Source: Roseobacter sp. (GTDB taxonomy: Bacteria > Pseudomonadota > Alphaproteobacteria > Rhodobacterales > Rhodobacteraceae). Taken from it: a DNA stretch of 64,000 nucleotides. This document shows positions 29,084 through 38,317 of this stretch, piece after piece. The stretch spans positions 1-64,000 of the forward strand of contig JAGXGZ010000014.1 in the NCBI GenBank assembly GCA_024636495.1. Direction: 5' to 3'. A model generated the notes under the pieces. It made no database searches. It had not been told where the DNA came from and saw only the letters and a list, made by a program, of their open reading frames with translations. Position 1 is the first letter of the stretch. Each line of letters begins with the position of its first letter. The position numbers and the translations under genes are program-made.

Positions 29084-29578
29084 TTACCCAATGATCAGCC
29101 GTGTGCTGTATTTGATCTTTGGTGCGATGCGTCGCAGGTGACTGCGCGACAGGGCAATACAGCCTTCCGTCGGGTATCCGGGGCGACGGTATTGATGAAT
29201 GAAAATCGCTGATCCGCGCCCTTTTACGGCATAGGGCCAGTTCCAATCGGTCAGAATCACAAGATCATACAAAGGATCGGCGCGCCGCAGCTTCTCGTGA
29301 CTGTGCGGATAGGGCGCACGCACCATCATGTTATAGTCCGCGTCGTGTGGATCGTCGGACCATAGATCGGGCGGCCCAATAGGCTTGGCCCAATCTGCGG
29401 GACGCGCCATTCGGTCGGGGCGATACAACATCCCTACAATGCGGTGAACGCCGCGCGGAGTCGCCCCGTCCCCTTCCTTTTTGCGCGATGTAATACCAGT
29501 TTTCCCGATGGTGCAGGGATAGGTATGCCCTTGAAACCTTAAGCCCATCGGGGTCAACACCAGATCATCCCGCGTCAC
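29084..29578 (-). CDS. L,D-transpeptidase family protein
   Basis: The YkuD-type domain is recognised by IFIHQYRRPGYPTEGCIALSR: the conserved His is followed by the catalytic cysteine in T-x-GC. The usual SHGCIR motif is altered to TEGCIAL, a recurring variant. The 164-residue protein has no clear signal peptide, which is unusual for a peptidoglycan cross-linking enzyme. The stop of ribA overlaps its start (ATGA, 29575-29578), so it is translated with ribA. Confidence 0.85.
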   Translation of the reverse strand: MTRDDLVLTPMGLRFQGHTYPCTIGKTGITSRKKEGDGATPRGVHRIVGMLYRPDRMARPADWAKPIGPPDLWSDDPHDADYNMMVRAPYPHSHEKLRRADPLYDLVILTDWNWPYAVKGRGSAIFIHQYRRPGYPTEGCIALSRSHLRRIAPKIKYSTRLIIG

Positions 29579-30663
29579 AGAAGATGCCCCGACTTGGCCG
29601 CTTTGGTCGCCAAATAGGCGGTATTGTGGCGGTTCTCTCCGACTTTGAGCGGGACACGTTCAGCGACTTTGACGCCGCTTGCCTGCATCATCTCGACTTT
29701 GCGGGGGTTGTTTGTCAGCAGGCGCACAGCAGAAAATCCCATGGATTTCAGGATGTCGGACCCAATCCGAAAATCGCGTTCATCGTCTTCAAAGCCAAGG
29801 CGGTGGTTCGCTTCGACCGTATCAAACCCTTGATCCTGAAGAGAATAGGCACGCATCTTGTTCGCCAGACCTATGCCTCGCCCCTCTTGATTGAGGTATA
29901 AAAGCACACCGTGCCCCTCGGCCCCCATTTGCGCGAGCGCTGCATGCAGTTGTGGGCCACAATCGCATTTCAAACTGCCCATCAGATCCCCTGTAAAGCA
30001 GGCAGAGTGAAGCCGTGCCAAAACGGGCTTGCTGCGATCAGGGCGCCCGATTTCGATGGCATAATGTTCTTCGCCGCCATCATCGGGACGAAAAATATGC
30101 AGCCGTCCTGCCTCTGATACCTCCATTGGAAGGCGCGCATTCACGACCGGATGCAGCGGGCTTTGCGCGGCAAGTGCAGGTAGGGTTTGCGCCAGATCAA
30201 GGCTGGTTAATCCGTGTTTGGCAGCAAAACCGGTGGCGTCTGGTAGGTCCAGCACAAGGGCTGCGGGCAACAAACGCGCAGATTTCACCAGTTTTAGCAC
30301 TGCATCATGTGCCGTGGCATCGCCGCCCCGTGCACAGGCCAGCGGCCCTTTCATCGGGCTGCGCAGATCGTCAGCAGGATCGGCGACAGACTGCACCCAT
30401 CTGGGGGTAGCATCTTGCGGCAACAGCACGCGCGCCAATGTGCCATCATAGGCCCGCGCCTTGAGCGTTTGCGCACGCCGGGCCGTAATCGCCAGGACAG
30501 GATCGCCGCCAAGTGTCAGAACGTCGGTAAGGCGTTGTGCGGTCAATGTCTCGGCGGCCAAGGCCAGAACCGGCCTGTCCCCCAAAAATACGACCGGGAC
30601 GCCCATGCGTAAATCTGCCCGCGCCCGCGCGAGTTGTTCAGTTATGTCGGGGCCAAATGCCAT
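29575..30663 (-). CDS. ribA: GTP cyclohydrolase II with N-terminal extension
   Basis: RibA opens GTP in the first step of riboflavin synthesis. The C-terminal 200 residues carry the zinc cysteines C-x10-C-x1-C in SACFTGDLMGSLKCDCG and the catalytic-loop sequence LNQEGRGIGLANK. The protein is 362 residues, much longer than a stand-alone RibA of about 200. The first 160 residues lack the acidic motifs of DHBP synthase (RibB), so this looks like a RibBA-like fusion whose first half has decayed or a distinct domain. The start is followed by an inverted repeat in the leader (30673-30697). Confidence 0.93.
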   Translation of the reverse strand: MAFGPDITEQLARARADLRMGVPVVFLGDRPVLALAAETLTAQRLTDVLTLGGDPVLAITARRAQTLKARAYDGTLARVLLPQDATPRWVQSVADPADDLRSPMKGPLACARGGDATAHDAVLKLVKSARLLPAALVLDLPDATGFAAKHGLTSLDLAQTLPALAAQSPLHPVVNARLPMEVSEAGRLHIFRPDDGGEEHYAIEIGRPDRSKPVLARLHSACFTGDLMGSLKCDCGPQLHAALAQMGAEGHGVLLYLNQEGRGIGLANKMRAYSLQDQGFDTVEANHRLGFEDDERDFRIGSDILKSMGFSAVRLLTNNPRKVEMMQASGVKVAERVPLKVGENRHNTAYLATKAAKSGHLL

Positions 30664-30672
30664 GGGTCTGAA

Positions 30673-30697
30673 ATCTTTCGCTGTGGTATTGAAAGAT
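30673..30697 (-). promoter_or_regulatory. inverted repeat in ribA leader
   Basis: ATCTTTC (30673-30679) and GAAAGAT (30691-30697) flank 11 bases. On the minus strand the proximal arm includes GAAAG, the best ribosome-site candidate for ribA, so a hairpin here might affect translation. It could also be a protein site. Confidence 0.3.
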
Positions 30698-30829
30698 ACT
30701 TAGGTCAGATCCCCCGGAAATGAAACATTTGCCGCGATTTGCGCACGGTGCTGTGAATAAATCGTCGCACCTCTTGTCCGCACGGGTTTGTGAGCACACT
30801 TTTAAGTCAATTGTAGAGGATGAGTTGAT

Positions 30830-31516
30830 ATGGCCCAGTTGAAGAAAATCTTGCTCGTGGATGATGACGATGACCTGCGCGACGCGCTAAGCGAACAGTT
30901 ATTGCTAACCGAGGACTTTGATGTGTTCGAGGCGGCCAACGGTGCGGACGCAAAAACCCGAGCGGTCGAGGCGTTGTACGACTTGGTTATTCTTGACGTA
31001 GGGTTGCCCGATATTGATGGTCGTGACTTGTGCCGCGACCTGCGCAAGCTGGGTGTGAAAAGCCCGATCCTGATGCTGACGGGCCATGACAGCGACGCTG
31101 ATACGATCATGGGATTGGATGCGGGTGCCAACGACTATGTCACAAAGCCGTTCAAATTTCCCGTTCTGCTGGCCCGTATTCGGGCGCAACTGCGCCAGCA
31201 CGAGCAGTCGGAAGAGGCGATATTCCAGCTTGGCCCCTATACTTTCAAGCCTTCCGCAAAGCTGCTGGTGTCAGAGGATGACAAAAAGATTCGTCTGACC
31301 GAGAAAGAAACTAATATTCTGAAATTTCTGTACCGGTCCGCGGCGGGTGTCGTACCGCGCGACACGCTTTTGCATGAGGTCTGGGGATATAATGCTGGCG
31401 TTACCACGCATACGCTTGAAACCCATATCTATCGATTGCGCCAAAAGATCGAACCAGACCCATCTAACGCGCGTATTTTGGTAACGGAATCAGGTGGTTA
31501 TAGATTAGTTTCTTAA
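30830..31516 (+). CDS. OmpR-family response regulator
   Basis: The 228-residue protein has a receiver domain (acid pocket DDDDD, phosphoacceptor Asp in LVILDVGLPD, and KPFK) and a C-terminal winged helix (LTEKETNILKFLYRSAAGVVP ... ETHIYRLRQKI ... GGYRLVS). It would be phosphorylated by a histidine kinase and bind DNA. No kinase gene is next to it in this window, so it is an orphan by position. GAGG precedes the start. It is followed by a terminator pair. Confidence 0.95.
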   Translation: MAQLKKILLVDDDDDLRDALSEQLLLTEDFDVFEAANGADAKTRAVEALYDLVILDVGLPDIDGRDLCRDLRKLGVKSPILMLTGHDSDADTIMGLDAGANDYVTKPFKFPVLLARIRAQLRQHEQSEEAIFQLGPYTFKPSAKLLVSEDDKKIRLTEKETNILKFLYRSAAGVVPRDTLLHEVWGYNAGVTTHTLETHIYRLRQKIEPDPSNARILVTESGGYRLVS

Positions 31517-31557
31517 GGCTGGAACTAATTTAATCCTACACCGTTTGTTTAATGAGC

Positions 31558-31602
31558 GGCGGGGTTTTCATGACCCGCCAATCGGTTTGAAGCCCGATTT
31601 TT
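31558..31602 (+). terminator. tandem hairpins ending the regulator gene
   Basis: Two hairpins follow the response-regulator gene: GGCGGG/CCCGCC (31558-31579) and AATCGG/CCGATT (31580-31599), the second followed by TTTTT. The second alone is a plausible Rho-independent terminator. Confidence 0.65.
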
Positions 31603-31612
31603 GTATCCGGGT

Positions 31613-31669
31613 TATAATACATCCCTCCCTGTTGGACTTGGCCGGGCCTTTGGGCCCGGTCTTTTTTTG
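31613..31669 (+). ncRNA. candidate short transcript: TATAAT to terminator
   Basis: A good -10 box TATAAT is at 31613-31618, and a strong terminator stem GCCGGGCC/GGCCCGGT with seven T is at 31641-31669. A transcript of about 45 bases would begin near 31625 and contain CCCUCCCUG, a run that could pair with ribosome-binding sites. No -35 box is clear. It could be a short RNA, or merely a leader terminator before xthA. Confidence 0.3.
31641..31669 (+). terminator. intrinsic terminator upstream of xthA
   Basis: GCCGGGCC and GGCCCGGT pair around TTTG, then seven T. It lies between the response regulator and exonuclease III, about 84 bases before the xthA start. Confidence 0.88.
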
Positions 31670-31752
31670 TTCTGACGGGACCAGATTTCGCCATGGTGGC
31701 CCTGCATCCTTTCGGGGTAAGGTTTGCGCGATCTGACTTTAGGGGGTGACCG

Positions 31753-32541
31753 ATGCCATTTACGCTTGCGACATGGAACATTAACTCGGTGCGTCTGCGC
31801 GAACCGCTTGTCCTCAAACTGCTGCAAGAACACGGACCAGACGTTTTGTGCCTGCAAGAATGTAAAAGCCCGGTTGATAAAATTCCGGTAGAGGCCTTTC
31901 AGGCGGCTGGTTACACCCACATGGTCGCGCGGGGCCAGAAAGGCTATAATGGAGTTGCAATCTTATCTCGATTGCCGCTGGAAGATGCTGGTGATCAGGA
32001 TTTTGCCGCATTAAGCCATGCGCGGCACGTTGCAGCCAAGCTTGAGAACGGTGTGACGATCCATAACTTCTATGTTCCGGCCGGGGGTGACGTGCCTGAC
32101 CGCGACGTAAATGAAAAATTTGGGCAAAAGCTGGATTATCTTGCTGGAATGCGTGATTGGTTTTACGGCGACAAACCGGAAAAATCCATTCTTGTTGGTG
32201 ATCTGAACATTGCCCCGCGCGAGGATGATGTCTGGGGTCACAAGCAGCTTCTGAAAGTTGTCAGCCATACACCGATCGAAGTCGAAAAGCTGGTTGAAAC
32301 TCAAGACGCGGGTGGTTTTATCGATATCACAAGGCAAGATATACCCGCCGGAAATCTGTACAGTTGGTGGTCATACCGGGCAAAAGACTGGGATGCTGCG
32401 GATAAGGGGCGGCGCTTGGATCACGTCTGGGCCACGCCCGATATCTCGAATGCTGCACATTCCAGCCGCATCCTGCGTGAGGCGCGCGGTTGGGAGAAGC
32501 CTAGCGATCATGTGCCGGTCTTTGCAACATTCGACCTTTGA
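31753..32541 (+). CDS. xthA: exodeoxyribonuclease III
   Basis: The 262-residue protein belongs to the ExoIII/APE1 family, which removes 3' blocks and nicks abasic sites in DNA repair. The catalytic pieces are ATWNINSVRLR at the start, LQECKSP, GDLNIAPREDDVWG and the C-terminal RLDHVWATPDIS with final PSDHVPVFATF. AGGGGGTGA precedes the ATG. It follows a terminator, so it needs its own promoter, and precedes the ybbN-like gene by 52 bases. Confidence 0.96.
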   Translation: MPFTLATWNINSVRLREPLVLKLLQEHGPDVLCLQECKSPVDKIPVEAFQAAGYTHMVARGQKGYNGVAILSRLPLEDAGDQDFAALSHARHVAAKLENGVTIHNFYVPAGGDVPDRDVNEKFGQKLDYLAGMRDWFYGDKPEKSILVGDLNIAPREDDVWGHKQLLKVVSHTPIEVEKLVETQDAGGFIDITRQDIPAGNLYSWWSYRAKDWDAADKGRRLDHVWATPDISNAAHSSRILREARGWEKPSDHVPVFATFDL

Positions 32542-32593
32542 AATAACACTGTGCGCCCACATATAAAGGGTAGCCCCAAGTGAGGATATGAAG

Positions 32594-33508
32594 ATGATGG
32601 ATTTGAACCTTTCGCCCGCACCCGAAACCAATCTGATTAAGGACACGACCGAAGCGACCTTTATGGCCGACGTGGTCGAGGCATCGCAGCAGGTGCCCGT
32701 TATTGTTGATTTCTGGGCGCCGTGGTGTGGCCCGTGCAAAACCCTTGGCCCGATGTTGGAAGACGCCGTTCGGGCGGCAAAAGGGGCTGTTACGATGGTC
32801 AAAGTCAACGCCGATGAGGCGCAGCAGATCGTTGGCCAGTTGCAAATTCAGTCTTTACCGACTGTATTTGCGTTTTATAAAGGTCAGCCCGTCGACGGGT
32901 TTCAGGGCGCGCTGCCCCAATCCGAGATCAAGGCGTTTGTCGACCGGGTCATCAAAGCGGGTGGCGGAGAGGCCCCCGGAGACTCGTTGAACGAAGCCGT
33001 TGCCGCAGCAGAGGATATGTTGGCCGAAGGTGCCGCCCAGGATGCCGTTGACACGTTTGCAGCGATATTGGGGGAAGACCCTAACCACGCGGGTGCATAT
33101 GGCGGCATGGTGCGCGCCTACATCGCCCTTGAAAAGCTGGACGAGGCCGAGGCCCATTTAAACGGTGCGCCGATCGAAATCTCGAAAGCGCCAGAGCTTG
33201 AAGCAGCTCATGCACAGTTGCAGCTTGCCCGCCAAGCGGCAAATGCGGGCCCTGTAGCAGAATTGCAGGCGGCGGTTGACGCGAACCCGGATGACTTGCA
33301 AGCGCGGTTTGATCTGGCGCAGTCGTTGCATGCGCGCGGCGAAACACAAGGTGCTGTTGATCAGCTTCTTATCCTGTTCGGTAAGGACCGGGAATGGAAC
33401 GAAGCGGCTGCAAAGACCCAGCTGTTTATCATTTTTGACGCGCTTAAGGCGAACGATCCAATCGCGTTGAACGGCCGCAGGAAACTTAGCTCGATGATAT
33501 TTGCTTAA
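32594..33508 (+). CDS. thioredoxin-TPR protein, YbbN (CnoX)-like
   Basis: I chose the ATG at 32594, eight bases after GAGG; the ATG at 32588 is only two bases after it. The 304-residue protein has an N-terminal thioredoxin domain with WCGPC in FWAPWCGPCKTLGP and a following SLPTVFAFYKGQP, then from about residue 115 a helical region resembling tetratricopeptide repeats (LAEGAAQDAVDTFAAILGED; RFDLAQSLHARGETQGAVDQL). YbbN/CnoX proteins protect clients from oxidation and pass them to chaperonins; here the active-site pair is intact, unlike E. coli CnoX, which lacks it, so reductase activity is possible. Confidence 0.92.
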   Translation: MMDLNLSPAPETNLIKDTTEATFMADVVEASQQVPVIVDFWAPWCGPCKTLGPMLEDAVRAAKGAVTMVKVNADEAQQIVGQLQIQSLPTVFAFYKGQPVDGFQGALPQSEIKAFVDRVIKAGGGEAPGDSLNEAVAAAEDMLAEGAAQDAVDTFAAILGEDPNHAGAYGGMVRAYIALEKLDEAEAHLNGAPIEISKAPELEAAHAQLQLARQAANAGPVAELQAAVDANPDDLQARFDLAQSLHARGETQGAVDQLLILFGKDREWNEAAAKTQLFIIFDALKANDPIALNGRRKLSSMIFA

Positions 33509-33526
33509 GGCGTTTGACGGACTAGA

Positions 33527-34180
33527 TTGCACTTCATGATAAAGCAAACCGAACTTCCTGACACAATCGCAATCTTTCCGCTGGGGGGGGCCTTGTTGCT
33601 TCCCCGTTCGCGGCTTCCATTGCATATTTTTGAACCTCGATATCTTCAGATGATCGAAGACACCATTAAGACGTCCGGGCGCTTGATCGGCATGGTGCAG
33701 CCCAATGTGGTTCCTGGCCGTGTGGGTCCGGGGCTTCAGACGATCGGGTGTGCTGGCCGGATCACCCAGTTTTCCGAAACAGAGGATGGACGGTATATGA
33801 TCACCTTGGGTGGCGTATCCCGTTTCAGAGTCGTCAAGGAAATAGAAGGGTTCACACCTTACCGTCGGTGCGACGTCAATTGGGATGGTTTCGAGCGGGA
33901 TTTAGGTAATGACGAGGAAGACACTCATTTTGACCGTCCGAAATTCCTTGATACCCTCAGCCGTTACTTTGACGCGCGCAATTTGTCTGCGGATTGGGAC
34001 ACCTTGAAAGAGGCGGATGACGAGTTGCTGATTAATTCGCTGTCGATGATGCTCGACCTCGCGTCAGAGGATAAGCAGGCCTTGCTTGAGGCACCATCCC
34101 TTTCCACGCGGCGCGAAACGCTCATGACATTGATCGAATACACTCTGCGCGGTGGCCAAGAAGGGGAGATGATGAATTGA
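33527..34180 (+). CDS. LON-domain (substrate-binding) protein
   Basis: The 217-residue protein matches the N-terminal domain of Lon, without the ATPase or protease: [33 protein letters not shown] is the typical start and [23 protein letters not shown] follows. Stand-alone LON-domain proteins have no settled function and may be adaptors. An alternative start lies three codons in. The stop overlaps the next gene's TTG start. Confidence 0.93.
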   Translation: MHFMIKQTELPDTIAIFPLGGALLLPRSRLPLHIFEPRYLQMIEDTIKTSGRLIGMVQPNVVPGRVGPGLQTIGCAGRITQFSETEDGRYMITLGGVSRFRVVKEIEGFTPYRRCDVNWDGFERDLGNDEEDTHFDRPKFLDTLSRYFDARNLSADWDTLKEADDELLINSLSMMLDLASEDKQALLEAPSLSTRRETLMTLIEYTLRGGQEGEMMN

Positions 34181-34362
34181 GCAGTGAAGAGGTTCGTTTT
34201 GATCGCCGTATGCTTGAAGCGTTAATTTGCCCCCGCACGCAGACCACGCTGAAATATGATGCAGACCGTCAGGAGCTGGTGTCAAAAGCGGCAGGCCTAG
34301 CTTATCCGATCCGAAACGGTATTCCGGTTATGCTGGTCGACGAAGCTAGGGTTTTGGACTGA
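34177..34362 (+). CDS. Trm112 family protein
   Basis: The 61-residue protein starts at a TTG that overlaps the LON gene stop (TTGA at 34177-34180), with GGGGAG upstream. It reads [38 protein letters not shown], the Trm112 fold; only one cysteine of the zinc knuckle remains, as is common in bacteria. Bacterial members are co-activators or relatives of methyltransferase partners; the partner is not known here. Confidence 0.88.
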   Translation: MSSEEVRFDRRMLEALICPRTQTTLKYDADRQELVSKAAGLAYPIRNGIPVMLVDEARVLD

Positions 34363-34365
34363 CCT

Positions 34366-35592
34366 TTACAGGGCTTCGCCTTGCATCAGGCGGGGTAAAT
34401 CACCAGTTAGTCCGGCCGCTTCGCGGATAAATCCACGCCGCGCGCCGGGCATCGCATTGATTGCTGCCATCCCGATGTCTCGCGCCATTCGCAAAAGTGG
34501 ATTATCGTTCGAAAACAGCCTCTTAAAGCTGTCTGTTGCCAAGGCAAGCGCGGTATTATCAAAGCGACGCCAGACTTGATATTGGTCCAAAACTGTCACA
34601 CTTCCGATGTCCTGCCCGCGTCTGTGCGCATCGGCGATGACCTCGGCTAGTGCGGCTACATCGCGCATTCCGGCGTTCAGACCTTGACCTGCAATGGGAT
34701 GGACGCCGTGCGCGGCATCGCCCAGCAATGCCACGCGATCAGCGGTCATCGCATGGGCAAGCGACAGACTGAGCGGGTAGGTATAGCGCGCGCCCGCCAA
34801 AGAAATCTCGCCCAGAAAATCGCCAAACCGGGGACGGAGTATATCGAGGTAAGCCTCATCAGACAGCGCATTGATCCGTTCGGCTGCTTCGGCGGTTTCG
34901 CTCCAGACGATTGAGGAACGGTTTTCAGTCAGGGGCAGGATCGCGAGCGGACCGGGGGGCATGAAAAACTGGTGCGCTACACCGCCATGGGGCTTTTCAT
35001 GTGAAATCGCGCAGACCAGCGCGGTTTGCGCATAGCCCCAGCCGATCCGTTTGATCCCTGCGCGCGCAGCCGTGCCCGAGCCGCGCCCGTCGGCCCCCAC
35101 CAACAGGCGTGCACGCAGGGTTTTCCCACTGGCAAATGACAGTGTCACCCCGGATGCGTCGACGCTTTGGGCTGTCACATCTTCACCGTTCATCAAGGTG
35201 ATGCCTTTTGTCGACGCAACCGCTTCCATCAATGCATGGCGCAGGTGGCGGTCTTCGACCATGTGGCCCATCGGGCCTTCCTCGATCTCGGCGTGGTCAA
35301 AATGCATGAAAAACGGCGAAGGCCCTTCGCCTGCGCGTCCGTCAGTCACCTTGATTTCAAGCATCGGCTGGGCATGGTCAGCGACCGCATCCCAAACCCC
35401 GATACCTTGCAGCAATCGCGTTGAGGTCAGGGCCATCGCATAAGACCGCCCATCAAATCCCGCAGCTTTTCGGATCTGTCCATCAAGCCGGTCGATGATC
35501 GTCACACGCAAGCCAATTTGCGCCAAAGCCAAGCCCAAGGCGGGGCCGTTCAGCCCACCACCTACGATCGCGATATCTGTGTCAAAATCCAT
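34366..35592 (-). CDS. UbiH/COQ6-type ubiquinone hydroxylase
   Basis: This FAD monooxygenase is of the UbiH/UbiF/COQ6 family, which hydroxylates the ubiquinone ring. Motifs are GGGLNGPALG (FAD), the central ADGRGSGTAARAG and the C-terminal GDAAHGVHPIAGQGLN. I start at MDFDTDIAIV (35592), where the family normally begins; an ATG at 35628 is possible and neither has a clear ribosome site. The 408-residue length fits. The ring position it acts on cannot be told from the sequence. It converges on Trm112 with a 3-base gap. Confidence 0.9.
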   Translation of the reverse strand: MDFDTDIAIVGGGLNGPALGLALAQIGLRVTIIDRLDGQIRKAAGFDGRSYAMALTSTRLLQGIGVWDAVADHAQPMLEIKVTDGRAGEGPSPFFMHFDHAEIEEGPMGHMVEDRHLRHALMEAVASTKGITLMNGEDVTAQSVDASGVTLSFASGKTLRARLLVGADGRGSGTAARAGIKRIGWGYAQTALVCAISHEKPHGGVAHQFFMPPGPLAILPLTENRSSIVWSETAEAAERINALSDEAYLDILRPRFGDFLGEISLAGARYTYPLSLSLAHAMTADRVALLGDAAHGVHPIAGQGLNAGMRDVAALAEVIADAHRRGQDIGSVTVLDQYQVWRRFDNTALALATDSFKRLFSNDNPLLRMARDIGMAAINAMPGARRGFIREAAGLTGDLPRLMQGEAL

Positions 35593-35679
35593 ATGTTTGA
35601 ATATGGTCACGAGGAAGGGATTGTCCATGTGCGCAACCGTCGCTACCTTCCATTTGGGCGTATTTAACGAGGGAATGAC

Positions 35680-37008
35680 ATGCAAGACTGGCTGACGATG
35701 ACTGCGGCGGATCTGGGGCGGGGCATCGACGAGGGTCAGATCGATCCCGTCAATTTATGTAAAACATATCTTGATGCGATTGATGCGCACCCTTTGCGTG
35801 ACCGGATTTATGCGCGCGTTACCGCAGACCGTGCCATGTCAGAGGCGCGCGCCGCCAGTGCGCGTGCAAAGGCCCGGCAGCGGTTGTCGCCACTGGACGG
35901 CGTGCCGATAAGTTGGAAAGACCTGTTTGACACCGCCGGTACGGTGACCGAGGCGGGATCAATGTTGCTGAAAGGCCGGATACCTGACGCAGATGCACGC
36001 GTGCTGAAAAATGCGACGGCGATGGGCCTGGTCTGTCTTGGCAAAACCCACATGAGCGAACTTGCATTTTCCGGTCTGGGTCATAACCCATCCACCGCGA
36101 CGCCGCCTTGCGTCAACGACATGGGCGCGGTGTCGGGTGGATCGTCTTCGGGGGCGGCGGCCTCTGTTGCTTTTGGGCTCGCGGCGGCGGCCATCGGGTC
36201 GGATACGGGCGGGTCGGTGCGCATCCCGTCGGTGTGGAACGATCTGGTGGGATTAAAAACAACCGCCGGTCGGGTGTCGCTGGACGGTGTGGTGCCGCTT
36301 GCGATGAAATTTGACACGGTCGGGCCCTTGTGCCGCTCGGTCGAGGATGCTGGGCTGCTGCTGGCAGCACTTGAAGGCACCAAACCCGCCGATCTTGAGA
36401 GCGTAGACCTTGAAGGGCGGCGGATCGCGATTTTGCGAACGGTTGCGATGGAGGAGCTGGCCGATGTGCCTGCCGCTGCATTCAAGGGCGCGGTAGAAAA
36501 GCTGAAAGATGCCGGTGCTGTGGTCGAAGACATACATTTCGCCCCGCTGGAAGACGCGATGCCGCTTAGCGGATGCTTGTTCACAGCCGAGGCTTACGGC
36601 CTGTGGCGCGATGTGATCGAGGCCAATCCAGACGCGATGTATGCCGAAATTCTTGAACGTTTCCGGCTGGGCAAGGGCCATTCCGGGCCGGATTATGTTG
36701 CGGCTTGGGCCAAGCTGGAAGGGATACGTAAACTCTATCTTGAGGCAACGGCTGGTTATGATACCGTGATTTTGCCCACGGCCCCCATTTTGCCCCCCAA
36801 ACTTGAGCGCCTGGAAGAAGATCATGACTATTATGTTTCGGCCAACCTTTTGGCTTTGCGCAATACGCGCATTGGAAATCTGATGGGTTTATGTGCGATG
36901 ACCCTGCCCACGGGCACGGCATCTTGTGGCTTGATGATGATGGCAGACCCCGGTTGCGAAGAACGCCTGTTGCGCCTTGCCGCCGCCGCAGAAGAAGCAT
37001 TGGCCTAA
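35680..37008 (+). CDS. amidase-signature family protein
   Basis: The 442-residue amidase has the Ser-cisSer-Lys catalytic elements: SWKDLFDTAG (Lys), GGSSSGAAASVAFG (cis-Ser) and SDTGGSVRIP (nucleophile). It hydrolyses an amide; GatA, a transamidosome subunit, is a relative but the genome context (no gatC/gatB here) and the divergence make a free amidase more likely. GAGGGA precedes the start. It is divergent from ubiH, with 87 bases between the starts, and 107 bases upstream of the aminotransferase. Confidence 0.9.
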   Translation: MQDWLTMTAADLGRGIDEGQIDPVNLCKTYLDAIDAHPLRDRIYARVTADRAMSEARAASARAKARQRLSPLDGVPISWKDLFDTAGTVTEAGSMLLKGRIPDADARVLKNATAMGLVCLGKTHMSELAFSGLGHNPSTATPPCVNDMGAVSGGSSSGAAASVAFGLAAAAIGSDTGGSVRIPSVWNDLVGLKTTAGRVSLDGVVPLAMKFDTVGPLCRSVEDAGLLLAALEGTKPADLESVDLEGRRIAILRTVAMEELADVPAAAFKGAVEKLKDAGAVVEDIHFAPLEDAMPLSGCLFTAEAYGLWRDVIEANPDAMYAEILERFRLGKGHSGPDYVAAWAKLEGIRKLYLEATAGYDTVILPTAPILPPKLERLEEDHDYYVSANLLALRNTRIGNLMGLCAMTLPTGTASCGLMMMADPGCEERLLRLAAAAEEALA

Positions 37009-37021
37009 AAGACACAAACGC

Positions 37022-37055
37022 TGCCTTACGTCGTAGATTCTCTGGACGTGAGGCA
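37022..37055 (+). promoter_or_regulatory. imperfect inverted repeat upstream of aminotransferase
   Basis: TGCCTTACGTC (37022-37032) and GACGTGAGGCA (37045-37055) match at 10 of 11 positions, around a 12-base loop. There is no T-run, so it is not a normal terminator. It could be an operator or a leader RNA element for the aminotransferase-ftsK unit. Confidence 0.4.
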
Positions 37056-37115
37056 AGCCCTTGGGTAGTTTGAACGAAACGGGGCGCTTATGATCCCGAA
37101 CCCGAGGCAGTTGTA

Positions 37116-38300
37116 ATGTTATATCCTGAGCGGTTTTCGAACCTTCCGGCCCATGCGTGGCCGCGTCTGCGTGCATTGCTAGATGTACACGAAGGCGGTG
37201 GCGTGCCGATCCATATGACGATTGGCGAGCCGAAACATGCGTTCCCGCCATGGGTCACGGATGTTATCACGCAGAATGCTGCCGGATTTAACAGCTATCC
37301 GCCGAATGATGGATCGCCCGAATTGCGCGGTGCCATCGCGGATTGGATCAAGCGGCGCTACGGTGTAGGCGTTGATGCCGACACACAGGTCATGGCGCTG
37401 AACGGAACGCGCGAAGGGCTTTATAACGCTGTGATGGCGTTGTGCCCTGAGACAAAGAATGGCCAGAAGCCGGCTATTTTGATGCCGAACCCGTTCTATC
37501 AGGTCTACATGATTGCTGCGATTTCTGGCGCTGCAGATCCGATCATGGTGCCTGCGACGCTTGAAACCGGGCATCTGCCGGATTTCGCTGGCTTGCCCGA
37601 GGATGTGCTGAATCGTACGACGGCTGCCTATATTTGCTCGCCCGCCAATCCGCAGGGCGCTGTGGCCAGCCGCGCGTACTGGACTGAACTTTTGGCCTTG
37701 GCCGAAAAATACGATTTCAAGATTTTCGCAGATGAATGCTATTCCGAGATTTACCGCGACACGGCTCCGGTTGGTGCTTTGCAAGTCGCCCACGAGGTCG
37801 GGGCTGACCTGAACCGCGTCGCAATCTTTCATTCGCTTTCCAAACGGTCGAACCTTCCGGGTCTTCGGTCAGGTTTTGTCGCGAGCGGGCCAAACACCAT
37901 GCGCGAGATCAAGCAGCTGCGGAACTATGCGGGCGCGCCTTTGCCTTTGCCGTTGCAAGCGGCTGCCGCTGCGGTGTGGGCGGACGAGGATCACGTTATT
38001 GAAAGCCGCGCGCTTTACGTCGAAAAATACGAGGTCGCTGACCGGATCCTAGGCAATGTGCCGGGCTATCAAAGCCCCGAGGCGGGGTTCTTTTTATGGT
38101 TGCCCGTCGAGGATGACGAAGCCGCGGCGCTTAAGCTGTGGCGTGATACTGGCGTGCGCGTGCTGCCCGGTGGGTATCTGGCGCAAAGCGTGAACGGGGA
38201 AAACCCTGGCAAGACATATATCCGGGTGGCCATGGTCGCCCCAAAAGACGAGACAACGCACGGGATCGAAGCGATCCGTGCCTGTCTCTATCCAGAATAA
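37116..38300 (+). CDS. aminotransferase class I/II, DapC-like
   Basis: This 394-residue PLP enzyme has the conserved [17 protein letters not shown] (Asn-Pro), [15 protein letters not shown] (Asp and Tyr) and [16 protein letters not shown] (PLP lysine in SLSK). The beginning [17 protein letters not shown] and the middle resemble succinyldiaminopimelate aminotransferases (DapC) of the lysine pathway. A broader aminotransferase role cannot be excluded. It sits 17 bases before ftsK, likely in one unit. Confidence 0.9.
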   Translation: MLYPERFSNLPAHAWPRLRALLDVHEGGGVPIHMTIGEPKHAFPPWVTDVITQNAAGFNSYPPNDGSPELRGAIADWIKRRYGVGVDADTQVMALNGTREGLYNAVMALCPETKNGQKPAILMPNPFYQVYMIAAISGAADPIMVPATLETGHLPDFAGLPEDVLNRTTAAYICSPANPQGAVASRAYWTELLALAEKYDFKIFADECYSEIYRDTAPVGALQVAHEVGADLNRVAIFHSLSKRSNLPGLRSGFVASGPNTMREIKQLRNYAGAPLPLPLQAAAAAVWADEDHVIESRALYVEKYEVADRILGNVPGYQSPEAGFFLWLPVEDDEAAALKLWRDTGVRVLPGGYLAQSVNGENPGKTYIRVAMVAPKDETTHGIEAIRACLYPE

Positions 38301-38317
38301 GTCGAGGGATCAAAGCA

